From Anadara kagoshimensis (Eukaryota > Mollusca > Bivalvia > Arcoida > Arcidae), in contig CM037865.1 in assembly GCA_021292105.1 (NCBI GenBank), forward strand, positions 70,980,356 to 71,044,355: a DNA stretch of 64,000 nt, written 5' to 3'. The notes below the pieces were generated by a model. The model worked only from the letters and a program-made list of their open reading frames with translations. It was not told where the DNA came from and made no database searches. Within the stretch, counting starts at the first letter, position 1; every line of letters begins with the position of its first letter. Shown piece after piece: positions 1 through 10,857 of the stretch. The translations under genes were made by a program, and so were the position numbers.

Positions 1-400
1 AGGTGCCACACATCCAAAAGTTTTTTACTCACTACTTAACATTTTTGCATTGGTGCACCATAAGTTTAAGTCGCTATTTTGTTTTTGAAATTTTGGGTTC
101 AAAAACTCACAATTGAGCTTGGTATCCGCCAGTTTTAAATTCAGTATCCTCGAATTATATGAAATAATTCATGTTACCAATTTTTACCAAAATATGTCAA
201 CCCAAGTAACATTTTTGCATTGGTACACTATAAATTTAAGTCGCCATTTTGTTTTAGAATTATGGGTTCTAAAAATCAAAATTGAGCTTGGTATCCGCCA
301 GTTTTAAATTCAGCATCCCCGAAGTATGTTAGAAAATCATGTTACCAAATTTTATTAAAAAATGCCGATTCAAGTCACATTTTCTGAATTTGTTTCTAGT
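1..400. repeat. Tandem repeat, period 169 bp, about 2.3 copies
   Basis: The block containing ggtatccgccagttttaaat occurs at 121 and again at 290, exactly 169 bases apart. The flanking words (aacatttttgcattggt at about 40 and 208, and a third diverged copy near 370) keep the same spacing. The array runs off the left window edge and stops where copy A of the satellite-carrying element begins. No coding potential is evident. Confidence 0.8.
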
Positions 401-555
401 GTAATTATAGTCCAACACTTTGTAATAACATCATCTGAAGAGCTAAGAAATAATCAAACTGTCATTTATTTTTAAAATAAAAATATTTATCAAGTCCTGT
501 GACCTATTAATTAGAGTTTTTTTGTACATGTGTACGTTTTTAAATTAGACCAAGA

Positions 556-581
556 TCACACACACACACACACGCGCGCGC
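556..581. repeat. (CA)n/(CG)n microsatellite
   Basis: A pure CA run is followed by CGCGCGCG. The equivalent tract in copy B at 19280-19302 is pure CA. Confidence 0.95.
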
Positions 582-1235
582 ATTTTCTTCAGTCTTTTGA
601 AGGATGGAAACGTTAGCATTAAATCAGTATACTTTTCTTGTGAATTAATTTCATTAATAATATATTTTACAATGTGCAAGGAAGTTTAAATAACTTATAT
701 ATATATTAACCCATATTTGAATTAACCCATATTTGAATTAAATCATTCGTCTATTACCAGTCAGCCAGTCAGATATTTAAGATAAATGTAAAATGTATAT
801 CCTTTAGCAAACACATTGATTTTCCTCCTATTTTATCTTAAACTCTTGTTGTGTCTATCCGCTTTTTATCTCAAATAGTTTTCCTGTGGACATAAGGATA
901 TTAACATGAAGAACAGGTGAGTTTGCGTTTAGATGTTCTTAATTATAAATAATATTCAATTTTTTGACAAAAAAATTGTAGAATAATGCTATTTCAAATA
1001 TTTCTGCTACATGTGAAAAGAATCTTGTCTTATCAATGACCGTGCTCAAAAAGTGGGGAAAATGAAATCAAATCAAATCAAATCAAGGTCTATGAGGTTG
1101 TGTATTCTACTGGTACATTTACTATCCCCTATAAGATTACTCAATTTACTAGTCTATTCTTTTGACCATATACAGGACACTTGTATATAAAGCATCTTTG
1201 GTGTCATGGTCAATTATCTCAATACACAAGTGTTC

Positions 1236-1243
1236 TGTTTTCT
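1236..1243 (+). repeat. Target-site duplication of the LINE (left)
   Basis: The word tgttttct at 1236-1243 is repeated at 8464-8471, immediately after the LINE tail. The uninterrupted copy B has it only once. Confidence 0.8.
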
Positions 1244-1644
1244 GGAGAGTCGTGAGTGGTCATCAAGGTGTACGGACGTGTCTCGGAGATCTGCATCTGT
1301 GTGTGCTATATTTGCTACGTTGGAGCTGTAGGAGCTTTAGGAAGACTTCAAACATAAACAGTGAGTTTTTAAACTGTTCAGAGAACATTTATAGAAGCTG
1401 AAAAATTAGTTTAGTGATAAATTGGGCACAACATAGTAGACATTTTACACGACACTCACTCAACATATACGTATATACACGGCCATTGAACTGTCCCGTG
1501 GTTAGCCACGCATGGCTTTTATTTACTAACTTACTTATAAGTATACCTTTAAATACAGTCAAGAGTACTGATATATCAGATGTTATCTCGCTCGCAAATA
1601 ATGTTATATTTGACGATGAAATTCACAATGTAGAGACAAATTAA

Positions 1645-2184
1645 ATGTCACCAAAGCGCGAGTTTGAAGACATTAAAGATAACGATCACGAAATCAATGA
1701 ATAAATCAGTGAAAATGACACTGCTGAGAAAGGTGAGCATATTAACGCGACAAAACCCAGAAAAAAGAAACAAAAAAGTGCAACGAGAACCGACCTACCG
1801 ACCTGAGCCGAGATGATAAACGGACGGTCCACGTAGATGTACACGCCGAATCCGAACTTTCAAATGATAGTTTAGTGCTTCGTAACTTAATCGGACAATT
1901 GTACGATGATATGCGACAATTTGTCTGAGAAGGTTAACACTCTTTTTAAAGACGGGTTAAACCTCAGAAACGTAAGAGTAGAAAGCGTAACCAGGAAAAA
2001 GCTCAAAAATGAAAATAAAAGTGGTGTTATTATCGCGAAACTCGAATCCCTAGAGGACAAGAAATCAGTTTTGGCGCGTAAAAAAGATCTACAGAGGAAT
2101 AGGCGGTATCAGAAGGTATTCACACATAGTGTGATCAAAGTGTCGAACAGCGTATCTATGATTCTAATATGCGGGTATTGGTAA
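1645..2184 (+). pseudogene. LINE ORF1-like relic
   Basis: A degenerate reading starts at 1645 with a lysine-rich stretch and in-frame stops, then opens from 1906 to 2184. The open part reads FKDGLNLRNVRVESV then GVIIAKLESLEDK and RRYQKVF, a pattern of a basic, RRM-like nucleic-acid-binding ORF1 protein in which a conserved hydrophobic strand is followed by an Arg/Lys-rich helix. It lies upstream of the endonuclease, as expected for a LINE ORF1. The following 2185-2576 is Arg/Asn-rich in translation but broken. The identity rests on pattern and context, not on alignment. Confidence 0.5.
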
Positions 2185-2576
2185 ACGCGATACGTACTGT
2201 CATACGAATGACATTCATATTATAGGATCGAAAATGACAGAAGCCAAGAGAGAAAATATAGGACAACACGATGAGGATAGAAATACCAATTATAATGATA
2301 GAAGTGATTGTAAAGGTGAAACACATTAACGAAGTAATGAACATAACCGCTCAAGTGACCGTAGAGGTGAAACACATAACCGTAGTTATAAACGTAATCG
2401 CTCATCATGGGAATGCGCACGAGGACTGCGACATACATATAACAGAGACAATAAACATTAGATTACAGCCGGGTTTTGAAATGTCAGGGGTTGGAACAGT
2501 GACATTAAAAGTGACAATGTAGTTCTTAGAACAGCATGTATTTTTAATCTTAATTTAAGTTTGGCTGCTTTAGCTA

Positions 2577-3757
2577 CGGAAGCGTATTAGGGCCACATTT
2601 TTAATTTACTTTTTTTTATTTTTTACACTTTAATCTGTAAAATTTACACTTTAATGTGTAAAATTTACACTTTAATGTGTAAAATTTACACTTTAATCTG
2701 TAAAATTTACACTTTAATCTGTAAAATTTACACTTTAATGTGTAAAATTTACACTTTAATGTGTAAAATTTACACTTTAATGTGTAAATTATACACTTTA
2801 ATCTGTAAATTTTACACTTTAATCTGTAAATTTTACACTTTAATCTGTAAAATTTACACTTTAATGTGTAAATTATACACTTTAATCTGTAAATTTTACA
2901 CTTTAATCTGTAAATTTTACACTTTAATCTGTAAATTTTACACTTTAATCTGTAAAATTTACACTTTAATCTGTAAATTTTACACTTTAATCTGTAAAAT
3001 TTACACTTTATTCTGTAAAATTTACACTTTAATCTGTAAATTTTACACTTTAATATGTAAAATTTACACTTTAATGTGTAAATTATACACTTTAATCTGT
3101 AAATTTTACACTTTAATCTGTAAAATTTACACTTTAATCTGTAAAATTTACACTTTAATGTGTAAATTATACACTTTAATCTGTAAATTTTACACTTTAA
3201 TCTGTAAATTTTACACTTTAATCTGTAAAATTTACACTTTAATCTGTAAATTTTACACTTTAATGTGTAAAATTTACACTTTATTCTGTAAAATTTACAC
3301 TTTAATCTGTGAAATTTACACTTTAATCTGTAAAATTTACACTTTAATCTGTAAAATTTACACTTTAATCTGTAAATTTTACACTTTAATCTGTAAAATT
3401 TACACTTTAATGTGTAAAATTTACACTTTAATCTGTAAATTTTACACTTTAATGTGTAAAATTTACACTTTAATCTGTAAAATTTACACTTTAATCTGTA
3501 AATTTCACAGATTAAAGTGTAAAATTTACAGATTAAAGTGTATAATTTACACATTAAAGTGTAAATTTTACAGATTAAAGTGTAAATTTTACACATTAAA
3601 GTGTAAATTTTACAGATTAAAGTGTAAATTTTACAGATTAAAGTGTAAATTTTACACATTAAAGTGTAAATTTTACAGATTAAAGTGTAAATTTTACAGA
3701 TTAAAGTGTAAAAAATAAAAAAAAGTAAATTAAAAATGTGGCCCTAATACGCTTCCG
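2577..3757. mobile_element. Foldback DNA element with 21-bp inverted arrays, TA target duplication
   Basis: The ends are mirror images: CGGAAGCGTATTAGGGCCAC at 2577 and its complement ending at 3757, and the match continues without a difference for at least 60 bases on each side. The dinucleotide TA stands outside both ends (2575-2576, 3758-3759). The interior is a tandem array of a 21-bp unit (tttacactttaatctgtaaaa with variants). It runs about 42 units in one orientation and then flips at about 3503 into about 10 inverted units. Identical ends suggest recent insertion. TA target duplication is typical of Tc1/mariner-type transposases, but no transposase is encoded here. Confidence 0.9.
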
Positions 3758-3759
3758 TA

Positions 3760-4032
3760 TTTAGCAGAGACACATTTACTTGGTAATGATATTATCTCAC
3801 TAAATGGTTATACATGGGTAGGTCAAAATAGACAGGGTATCCACGCCAGAGCCAAAAAAGGTTCTGGTGGTATTGGAGTTTTTATTAAGACTCATTTATA
3901 TGATGCATTTAATATAGAAATACTTGATAACTCAAATGAAGGTTTTTTATGGATAAGTTTTCTTCATACAAATACAAGGTTGCAGTTTAATGTATGTGTA
4001 TGTTATTTACCCCCTCTAATTCTACCAGGTAT
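3760..4032 (+). pseudogene. LINE endonuclease domain, N-terminal part
   Basis: Translation gives the apurinic/apyrimidinic-type endonuclease motifs of non-LTR elements: AETHLL near the start (catalytic glutamate region), then GSGGIGVFIK and FNVCVCYLPP. The reading is cut at 4033 by the hAT element and resumes after 5420. Joining the two sides at one copy of the 8-bp duplication restores the expected order of motifs. The foldback element truncates the start on the left. Confidence 0.8.
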
Positions 4033-4040
4033 GTTGATGA

Positions 4041-5412
4041 CAGGCATGGGGTAATGCTTATTTGTAATTGTAATGCCCTGTAATGCATTACATTTTCTCA
4101 AAGTAATGCATGTAATGTGTAATGCCCTAATTTTTGCATTACATGTAATTGTAATGTAATGCATTACATAGACAAAAAAGAATGTAATTTAAGCATTACA
4201 TGGCATTACATAGCATTACTTCTCTGTATTAAATGTAAGATATTATTACCTTTACAATTCAGGGCTAGTAAGTACCTACATAATACTTTTTCCATAATGT
4301 CATATACCATGTTTTTATATTCAATCACAAAATACATTAAAAAATGATATATGACATTTTTTGAATGTATTTTATGATTTAATTTAAAAAAAAATAGTAT
4401 ATGACACTAATATAAAATATGAAAATCGATGTCTAGAAAAATTGTAACTGTGAACTGTTGTCAAACTAATGATTTATTTGATTCAACCTTAATACTAAAA
4501 CTATATAAAATGCTAAAAAGTTAGTATACTTCAGATCATTTTAAATTTCCAACAAATGTAAAGGATAATACATTTTAAAGCAAAATGCAAATGCTGTTTT
4601 TAGTACTATCGGGAAGTCTAAAGATCACGTCAAAATTTGCAACATATCTAAATATAAGTCTACAGTAATTTTGCTTAAACTGAGAACCTGAGATGAAAAC
4701 AATTTTATTTTTACCAGAAATTGTTTTTTTTGTAATTCTTTTTATATGCTATGAAGGTAACCTATCTTTAATGATTAAAGAAGTTATTTGTTAAGTATGG
4801 TTTATAACTTACACCTGACAATACCACTAATTAGTTTGTATACCTATCAACTCCCTTTACTTTTTTGATTTAATGGTAATTAAGAAACATTCAGTAAATA
4901 AAATAAATAAAAAATAAAAACATAAAATATGAAAAAATTCCTTAAAGCATCTGTTTTTTTCTAATTAATTTTTAGAGTAAAACAGAAATGTATATTTAGA
5001 TAATAAAAAACCTGACATAGATGAACAATCAACTTTGACAAATTTTGTAAAACCTACTGGTAAACAGCATAAATATCAGTTGAATAACACAAAGCAAAAA
5101 GAATCTATACATGCACTTATTGACCATATATACTCCTGTTTTCAACAGTTGAAAATCAAAACAAAAGAACTTTATAGAAAAAGAACCCAAAATTTAAATT
5201 TCAAATTTTGAATCGGAAACATCTCGCATTTATATGTTTGGATTCTTTATGAAATCTAATGTGTAATATAATGTATTACTTTGGTAAAGTAATTGTAATG
5301 TAATGCATTACTTTCTAAAATACATGTAATTGTAATTGTAATATAATGCTACTTTTGTCAAAGTAATTGTAATGTAATGCATTACATTGCAATGTAATTC
5401 GCCTCATGCCTG
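4041..5412. mobile_element. Non-autonomous hAT-type transposon
   Basis: The terminal inverted repeats are caggcatgggg at 4041 and cctcatgcctg ending at 5412. The 8-bp sequence GTTGATGA lies directly outside both ends (4033-4040 and 5413-5420). An 8-bp duplication with CA...TG termini is the hAT signature. The 1372-bp interior encodes no transposase. Near both ends it contains many copies of a palindromic word (aatgtaatgcattac and variants), which could be subterminal transposase binding sites. The element sits inside the LINE endonuclease. Confidence 0.88.
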
Positions 5413-5420
5413 GTTGATGA

Positions 5421-6500
5421 ACACGTATTTTTGACACTTTATAAACCCAGATACATGAATATCAAAGTAAAGGTCTATTTTATATATGTGGTGATTTTAA
5501 TCGCAAGATAGGAGAAGAATACGACTTTATAGCGGGTATTGATGAGGTACCAGCACGACAGCTTATAGATTTTAAAACAAATGGTTTTTGTCGCCCCTTT
5601 AATGATTTTTTAATCTCTAGTAATTGTTGTATTTTGACTGGTAGAAATACTTTACATAATGATTTTACATTTGTATCACAAAACGGTTGTTCCATGGTAG
5701 ACTATTGTATAGTTAGTTACAAAGCTTTAAACTTGTTTAGTAATTTTGAGGTAGTCAGAGCTACTGACCTGGTATGTAAATCCGGATATAATGAAGGTAT
5801 AGAGTCCTCACTTATCCCAGATCACTCATTTTTAAAATGGTCTTTTAATGTAGGACACATTTTGCCATCAGTAGCAAGTGATACAAGTCGATCGGGTGCG
5901 GAATTTCTTAAATATGACGTCAGTGTTATACCGGACAATTTTATGTGTTCTGATAGCGTGAGAGAACAACTCCAGAAAGTGATGTCTAAGTTAGAAAATG
6001 AAGTTAATTTAGACACCAATATAAATAATGCATATAAAGCATTCTGTGACTTGGTGAAAAATTAAATGAAAGACAAACTTCCATTTAAAACAATAAAAGC
6101 GTCGGACAGTGTAAATAATAAAAAGAAACGTTTAAAAAAGCTATGGTGAACGGAAGAGTTAACAGGTCTATGGAAAGATATGTGCAAAGCAGAAAAACAA
6201 TGGCTAAATTATTTGTCATTGAATATAAAAGAACTGAAGTCTTTTTTTATTTCAAGACGGAAAATATTTGATAAAGCGGTTGAGCGCACTAAGCGAAAAG
6301 ACTGGTACAAAATGCAGACCGATATAGTTAATGAGATGAAGACGGACAGTGGCACATTTTGGAAAAAGATTGGTAAAATTGGAATTAACGAAAATCGCAG
6401 AGAAAAAATACCAATGGAAGTAATTACAGATAAAGGTGATATAAGTAATGATCTGAACGTGTTCTTAGCAAATGGGAGAATGAATACAGTAACCTGTTAA
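5421..6500 (+). pseudogene. LINE endonuclease C-terminal part and linker
   Basis: The frame is open from about 5443 and shows FYICGDFNRKIG (GDFN motif), then FTFVSQNGCSMVDY and LIPDHSFLKW (the histidine motif of the endonuclease fold). It continues in the same frame past in-frame stops at 6063 and about 6147 into a basic linker (6180-6467), where the frame shifts. These are the usual motifs and spacing for the endonuclease of a LINE ORF2, so the element was originally complete here and has since decayed. Confidence 0.85.
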
Positions 6501-6599
6501 ACACACAACGTCCAGAAGATGATGCATGTCAAGATGTTTTGAATAATAACTCTCACCCAGATGACGATAATATCTTAAATAGTGCCATATCGTATTCAG

Positions 6600-7191
6600 A
6601 AGTCGTTTATGCTCTCATAAACATAAAAGATTAAACCATGTGGTGCTGATGAGATACCAGCTGATGTACTATGTAATCAAACTGTCTTACAGTTTTTACG
6701 TGTCTTATTTTCCAAATCCTTTGAGACGGGTACAATTCCGAGTATTTTGGGCCAAGGTATTATCAACCCCATCCCAAAGTCCGGAAACTTAGATGCGAGG
6801 GACCCCCTTTCCTTTAGAGGAATTACGCTAGCATCGTCATGCTATAAACTCTACAGTTTTATACTTAAGGAGAGGTTGACAAAGTGGGCGGACAAATATG
6901 GCGTCCTCGCTGACGAAAAAAATGGATTCCGAAAGGCCAGGAACACGGTGGACCAAATATCGTCTTTGACAAACTTGATTGATGTTCGTAAAAAATGTCA
7001 AAAATCTACGTTTTGTGCATTTATTGACTATTTCATCATGTCCATTGTATGAAGATTTTAGAAAAATTTTATTTTTAAAAGCATCAGAATGTTATAATGG
7101 TTTTATGATTTTATCTAATGAAGAAAAAATGAAAGTTTTATTCTCTGATCTAGATTTAGTATTTTTATATATGTGCCAAAACCTGTGCTAA
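6600..7191 (+). pseudogene. LINE reverse transcriptase fused by deletion to its C-terminal tail
   Basis: The N-terminal part of the reverse transcriptase is recognisable: PCGADEIPADVL, then IINPIPKSGN, FRGITLASSCYKLYS, NGFRKARNTVDQI and FCAFIDY (first catalytic aspartate strand). Right after FIDY the sequence switches to CPLYEDFRKIL, which corresponds to the region after the zinc-knuckle-like HFxLxCP motif of related elements (compare 32814-34127 and 17038-17304). The palm with the YADD box and the thumb are therefore missing. The remaining ~270 bases to 7337 look like a 3' UTR. Confidence 0.82.
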
Positions 7192-7345
7192 AATTTTAGA
7201 ATTAAGAAGAGATATTTTATATAAATAATGGTACATATGTATATAAATGTATATTTTATTCATATCGTCTCTCATAACTCTATTAAGACTGGCTTTTATA
7301 ACAATTTTAATGTATAATTGTAATATGTATTTTAAATGTTTTAAA

Positions 7346-8423
7346 CACAGGGACCAGTTTCATAATAAAATTTAAAAAATACCCCTAAGTATATAAAAAA
7401 GAGTAAAGGGAAACAACGAACAGATCTTGACGTTTCAAAATCTACATTAAATTCTACATTACTTTTTTAATTTGTGTCCGATCATCGTGGTCTTGGTGTC
7501 ATTTTGTTCACAAATACATATTCTTTAAATTGATATTAAATTTTTGGACATAACTTAAAATTTTAATAAAATGTTCACACGGAAAACACAGAAAAATGTT
7601 GTAATTTTGCCCGATGTAGCTAAGCCCGTCCATGTAAAAGTACCTTAAAATTCGCATTACGATCATGTTTTTCACTATCAGCGTCCGTGTCAACTACAAA
7701 TGCTGATGTGGATCGAAGAACTAAATAAAAAGCAATAAATTTCAAAGGTAACCGGTTCTCACTTCTTAATCTACAAGCTATTATATCCTATTTTGTTCCA
7801 ACTAGGGCCGACTTTCCTCTATCATGCCTCCATTTTGTTATTATATATGTCGTTATTCTAATCTGCGATTTGATTGGTTAAAAATATTTCACCCTTCCGT
7901 TGACATTTTGTAGAATTTTATCAATGTATCAAACTTTCTATCAAAATGACTTTATAATGATTTATACTTAAAAAAGAAAGATAAAATAAGTTAATGTAAA
8001 TTCATTTTCTTAAATTTTCATAAACACAGAGGCGATTGAAATATTTTTAACCAATCGAATAACAGCTATAACACATGCGCGGTACAGGCTTTATGTATGA
8101 GCTCAAAATGGAGGCATGATCGAGGAAAGTCGGTCGGTGTTGGAACGAATTACTAGTAGGATGTTATAGATTGTAGGTTTAGAAGTGAGTACCGGTTAAC
8201 TTTGAAATTTATTTAATGTCCAAAAATTTAATGTCAATTTAAAGATTTTTTATCTGTGAACAAAATGACACCAAAACCACAATGATCGGACACAAATTAA
8301 AAAAGTAATGTAGAATTTTGTCGGAGCACCTACAAGTCAAAGATCTGATTCGTTGTTCCCCTTTACTCTTTTCTATATACTTATGGGTATTTGTTAAATT
8401 TTATTATGAAACTGGCCCCTGTG
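7346..8423. mobile_element. Foldback element with 8-bp target duplication (hAT-like)
   Basis: The left end cacagggaccagtttcataa and right end ttatgaaactggcccctgtg are inverted copies, flanked by GTTTTAAA on both sides (7338-7345 and 8424-8431). The inverted similarity extends far inward: 7380-7540 pairs with 8200-8400, and 7750-7840 pairs with 8100-8190. The left arm has about 170 extra bases (about 7565-7740). The 8-bp duplication and CA...TG ends point to hAT mobilisation. No transposase is encoded. It is inserted in the 3' UTR of the LINE. Confidence 0.88.
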
Positions 8424-8463
8424 GTTTTAAAAGGTTAGACGTAAATAAAATATTGAATTGAAT

Positions 8464-10857
8464 TGTTTTCTATATTTTTTTTGTAATTTCTGCGATGTAA
8501 TGTTATACTTGTTGCTTTGGTCATTCACATGACGTACATTAGTGTTCTATTGGTCACCTTGGTCAATGACATGACGTGCATTGGTGTTTTATTGGTTGCC
8601 TTGGTCAATCAATGACATGACGTTCATTGGTGTTTTATGGTTTGCTTTGGTCAATGACATGACGTACATTGGTGTTCTATTGGTTGCCCTGGTCAATGAC
8701 ATGACGAGCATTGGTCTTGTCCGTGTTGCATTTGGCAACGACATGACGTAAATTAGTGTTCTGTTGGTTGCCTTGGTCATTAACATGACATACATTGGTG
8801 TTTCTGTTGGTTGCCTTGGTCAATAACATGACGTACTTTGGTGTTCTATTTGTTGCCTTTATCAATGACATGACGTTCATTAGTGTTCTATTGCTTGCCT
8901 TGATCAATGGCATGACGTATATTGATGTTCTCCGTGTTGTCTTTGTCAATGACATGGCGTACTTTGGTGTTCTATTGGTTGCCTTTGTCAATGACATGAC
9001 GTACATTGTTGTTCTCCTTGTTGCTTTGGTTAATGCCATGACGTACACTGGTGTTTAATTGGTTGCCTTGGTCAATGACATGACGTACATTGGTGTTTAA
9101 TTGGTTGCCTTGGTCAATGACATGACGTACATTAGTGTTTTTCGTGTTGCTGTAGTTAATGACATGACGTACATTGTTGTTCTATTGGTTGCCTAGGTCA
9201 ATGACACGACGTTTATTGATGTTCTGTTAGTTGCCTTGGTCAATGACGTACTTTGGTGTTCTCCGTGCTACTTTGGTCAATGACATGACGTACATTGGTG
9301 TTTAATTGGTTGTCTTGGTCAATGACATGACGTACATTGGTGTTCTGTTGGTTGCTTTGGTCAATGACATGACGTACATTGGTGTTTTATCGGTTGTCTT
9401 GTTCAATGACATTACGTACATTGGTGTTGTCCGTGTTGATTTGGTCAATGACATGACGTATATTGTCGATTTATTGGTTGCTTTTGTCAATGACATGACG
9501 TATATTGTTGTTCTATTTGTTACCTTGGTCAATGACATGACGTACATTGGTGTTCTATTTGTTGTCTTGGTCAATGACATGACGTACATTAGTGTTCTAT
9601 TGCTTGCCTTGGTCAATGTCATGACGTACAATGGTGTTTTCCTTGATGCTTTGGTTAATGGCATGACGTACATTTGTGTTCTATTGGTTGTCTTTGTCAA
9701 TAACATGACATACATTAGTGTTCTATTGGTTGTCTTGGTCAATGACATGACGTACATTAGTGTTCTCCTTGTTACATTTGTCAATACCATTGCGTACATT
9801 GGTGTTCTATTGGTTGCTATGATCAATGACATGACGTACATTGGCGTCTCTGTGTTGCTTTAGTTAATGACATGACGTTTATTGTTGTTCTATTGGTTGC
9901 CCTGGTCAATGACATGACGTACATTGGTGTTCTATTGGTTGCTCTGGTCAATGGCATGACGTACATTGGTATTCTATTGGTTGACTTGGTCAATGACATG
10001 ACGTACATTGGCGTTCTATTGGTTACCCTGGTCAATGACATGACGTACATTGGTGTTCTATTGGTTGCACTGGTCAATGGCATGACGTACATTGGTATTC
10101 TATTGGTTGTCCGGGTCAATGACATGACGTACATTGGCGTCTCTGTGTTGCTTTAGTTAACGACATGACGTTTATTGTTGTTCTATTAGTTGCCCTGGTC
10201 AATGACATGACGTACATTGGTGTTCTATTGGTTGCTCTGGTCAATGGCATGACGTACATTGGTATTCTATTGGTTGACTTGGTCAATGACATGACGTACA
10301 TTGGTGTTTAATTGGTTACCCTGGTCAATGACATAACGCACATTGGTGTTCTATTGGTTGCACTGGTCAATGGCATGACGTACATTGGTATTCTATTGGT
10401 TGTCCGGGTCAATGACATGACGTACATTGGTGTTCTATTGGTTGTCCTGGTCAATGACATGACGTACAATGGTGTTCTATTGGTTGCCTTGGTCAATGGC
10501 AATAACCAGTTAAATGATCTAATTACTGCTTTAGATACTTAAGACCAGCTATGTAAACTCGTCCATATTTCATGAACAACATACATAACAGACTAAATAC
10601 AAAGGGCTTTAATTGCTCTAATTAATAAGTAGTCATTTGAATTAAAAAAAAATTAAATGTTGGAGACAATAAATTTTAATATTGGTAATGCAGTTTATCA
10701 TAATATAAGGGTGGTAGCTGAAGTTTATTATAACAATACTACTGATGTGTTAAATAGTATTACGCCTATGAGTGGACTAGTGCATGGTTAAAGGGTATAC
10801 CGTATCTATTTAGGTCATCAGTTAATCAGTTTTATATGTAAATGTTGTAATTCTATA
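8464..10857 (+). mobile_element. Satellite-carrying element copy A, right part
   Basis: After the LINE tail the sequence resumes at the point where copy A left off (compare copy B at 19996 onward). It runs through the 42-bp array and then a ~350-bp right flank that matches 21915-22282 (ccagttaaatgatcta, tacttaagaccagc, caaagggctttaattgctct, ggttaatcagttttat). Similarity ends at about 10857. Confidence 0.75.
8511..10500. repeat. 42-bp satellite array A, about 47 units
   Basis: The unit is about 42 bp and contains attggttgccttggtcaatg followed by acatgacgtacattggtgtt. Units differ by a few substitutions, and some blocks (for example 9870-10150 and 10150-10430) repeat as higher-order segments. 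Each unit holds TGACGT and one or two ATTGG words. Because 42 is divisible by three and the consensus lacks stops in several frames, long but meaningless reading frames appear on both strands (14-residue periodic peptides). Confidence 0.95.

Larger units (their letters stand above)
401..1243 (+). mobile_element. Satellite-carrying element copy A, left part
   Basis: This stretch matches 19125-19995 almost base for base, starting at gtaattatagtccaacac and including a (CA)n tract, the words gcaaggaagtttaaataactt and ccagtcagccagtcag, and the ctgttttct end. The flanking DNA on the left differs from that of copy B, so this is a dispersed element rather than a large duplication. The copy is interrupted at 1243 by a retrotransposon and resumes at 8464. 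No open reading frame of note is present. The superfamily is uncertain: a mobile element carrying a central tandem array resembles non-autonomous Helitron/Helentron-like or bivalve 'pearl' elements, but I could not verify diagnostic termini. Confidence 0.75.
1244..8463 (+). mobile_element. Non-LTR retrotransposon (LINE), degenerate, with three nested insertions
   Basis: The element interrupts copy A exactly at the duplicated word tgttttct. It carries an ORF1-like relic, an apurinic-type endonuclease, the start of a reverse transcriptase, a C-terminal tail and a 3' end of tandem ttgaattgaattg, in that order and orientation. Subtracting the three insertions (1181, 1372 and 1078 bp) leaves about 3.6 kb. 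The reverse transcriptase core is internally deleted and stops and frameshifts occur throughout, so it cannot be active. A short tandem 3' tail instead of poly-A is seen in several LINE clades; I do not assign a clade. Confidence 0.85.

Noticed and set aside
2616-3718. Two ~350-codon frames on opposite strands with 7-residue CKIYTLI-type repeats
   Set aside because: They are by-products of the 21-bp repeat in the foldback element. The plus and minus peptides mirror each other because of the inversion.
8589-10542. Many long reading frames on both strands with 14-residue repeats (for example 9302-9841 minus and 9306-9863 plus)
   Set aside because: They follow from a 42-bp tandem repeat lacking stops in several frames. 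Both strands are open at once, frames shift at indels, and there is no start context or non-repeat domain.
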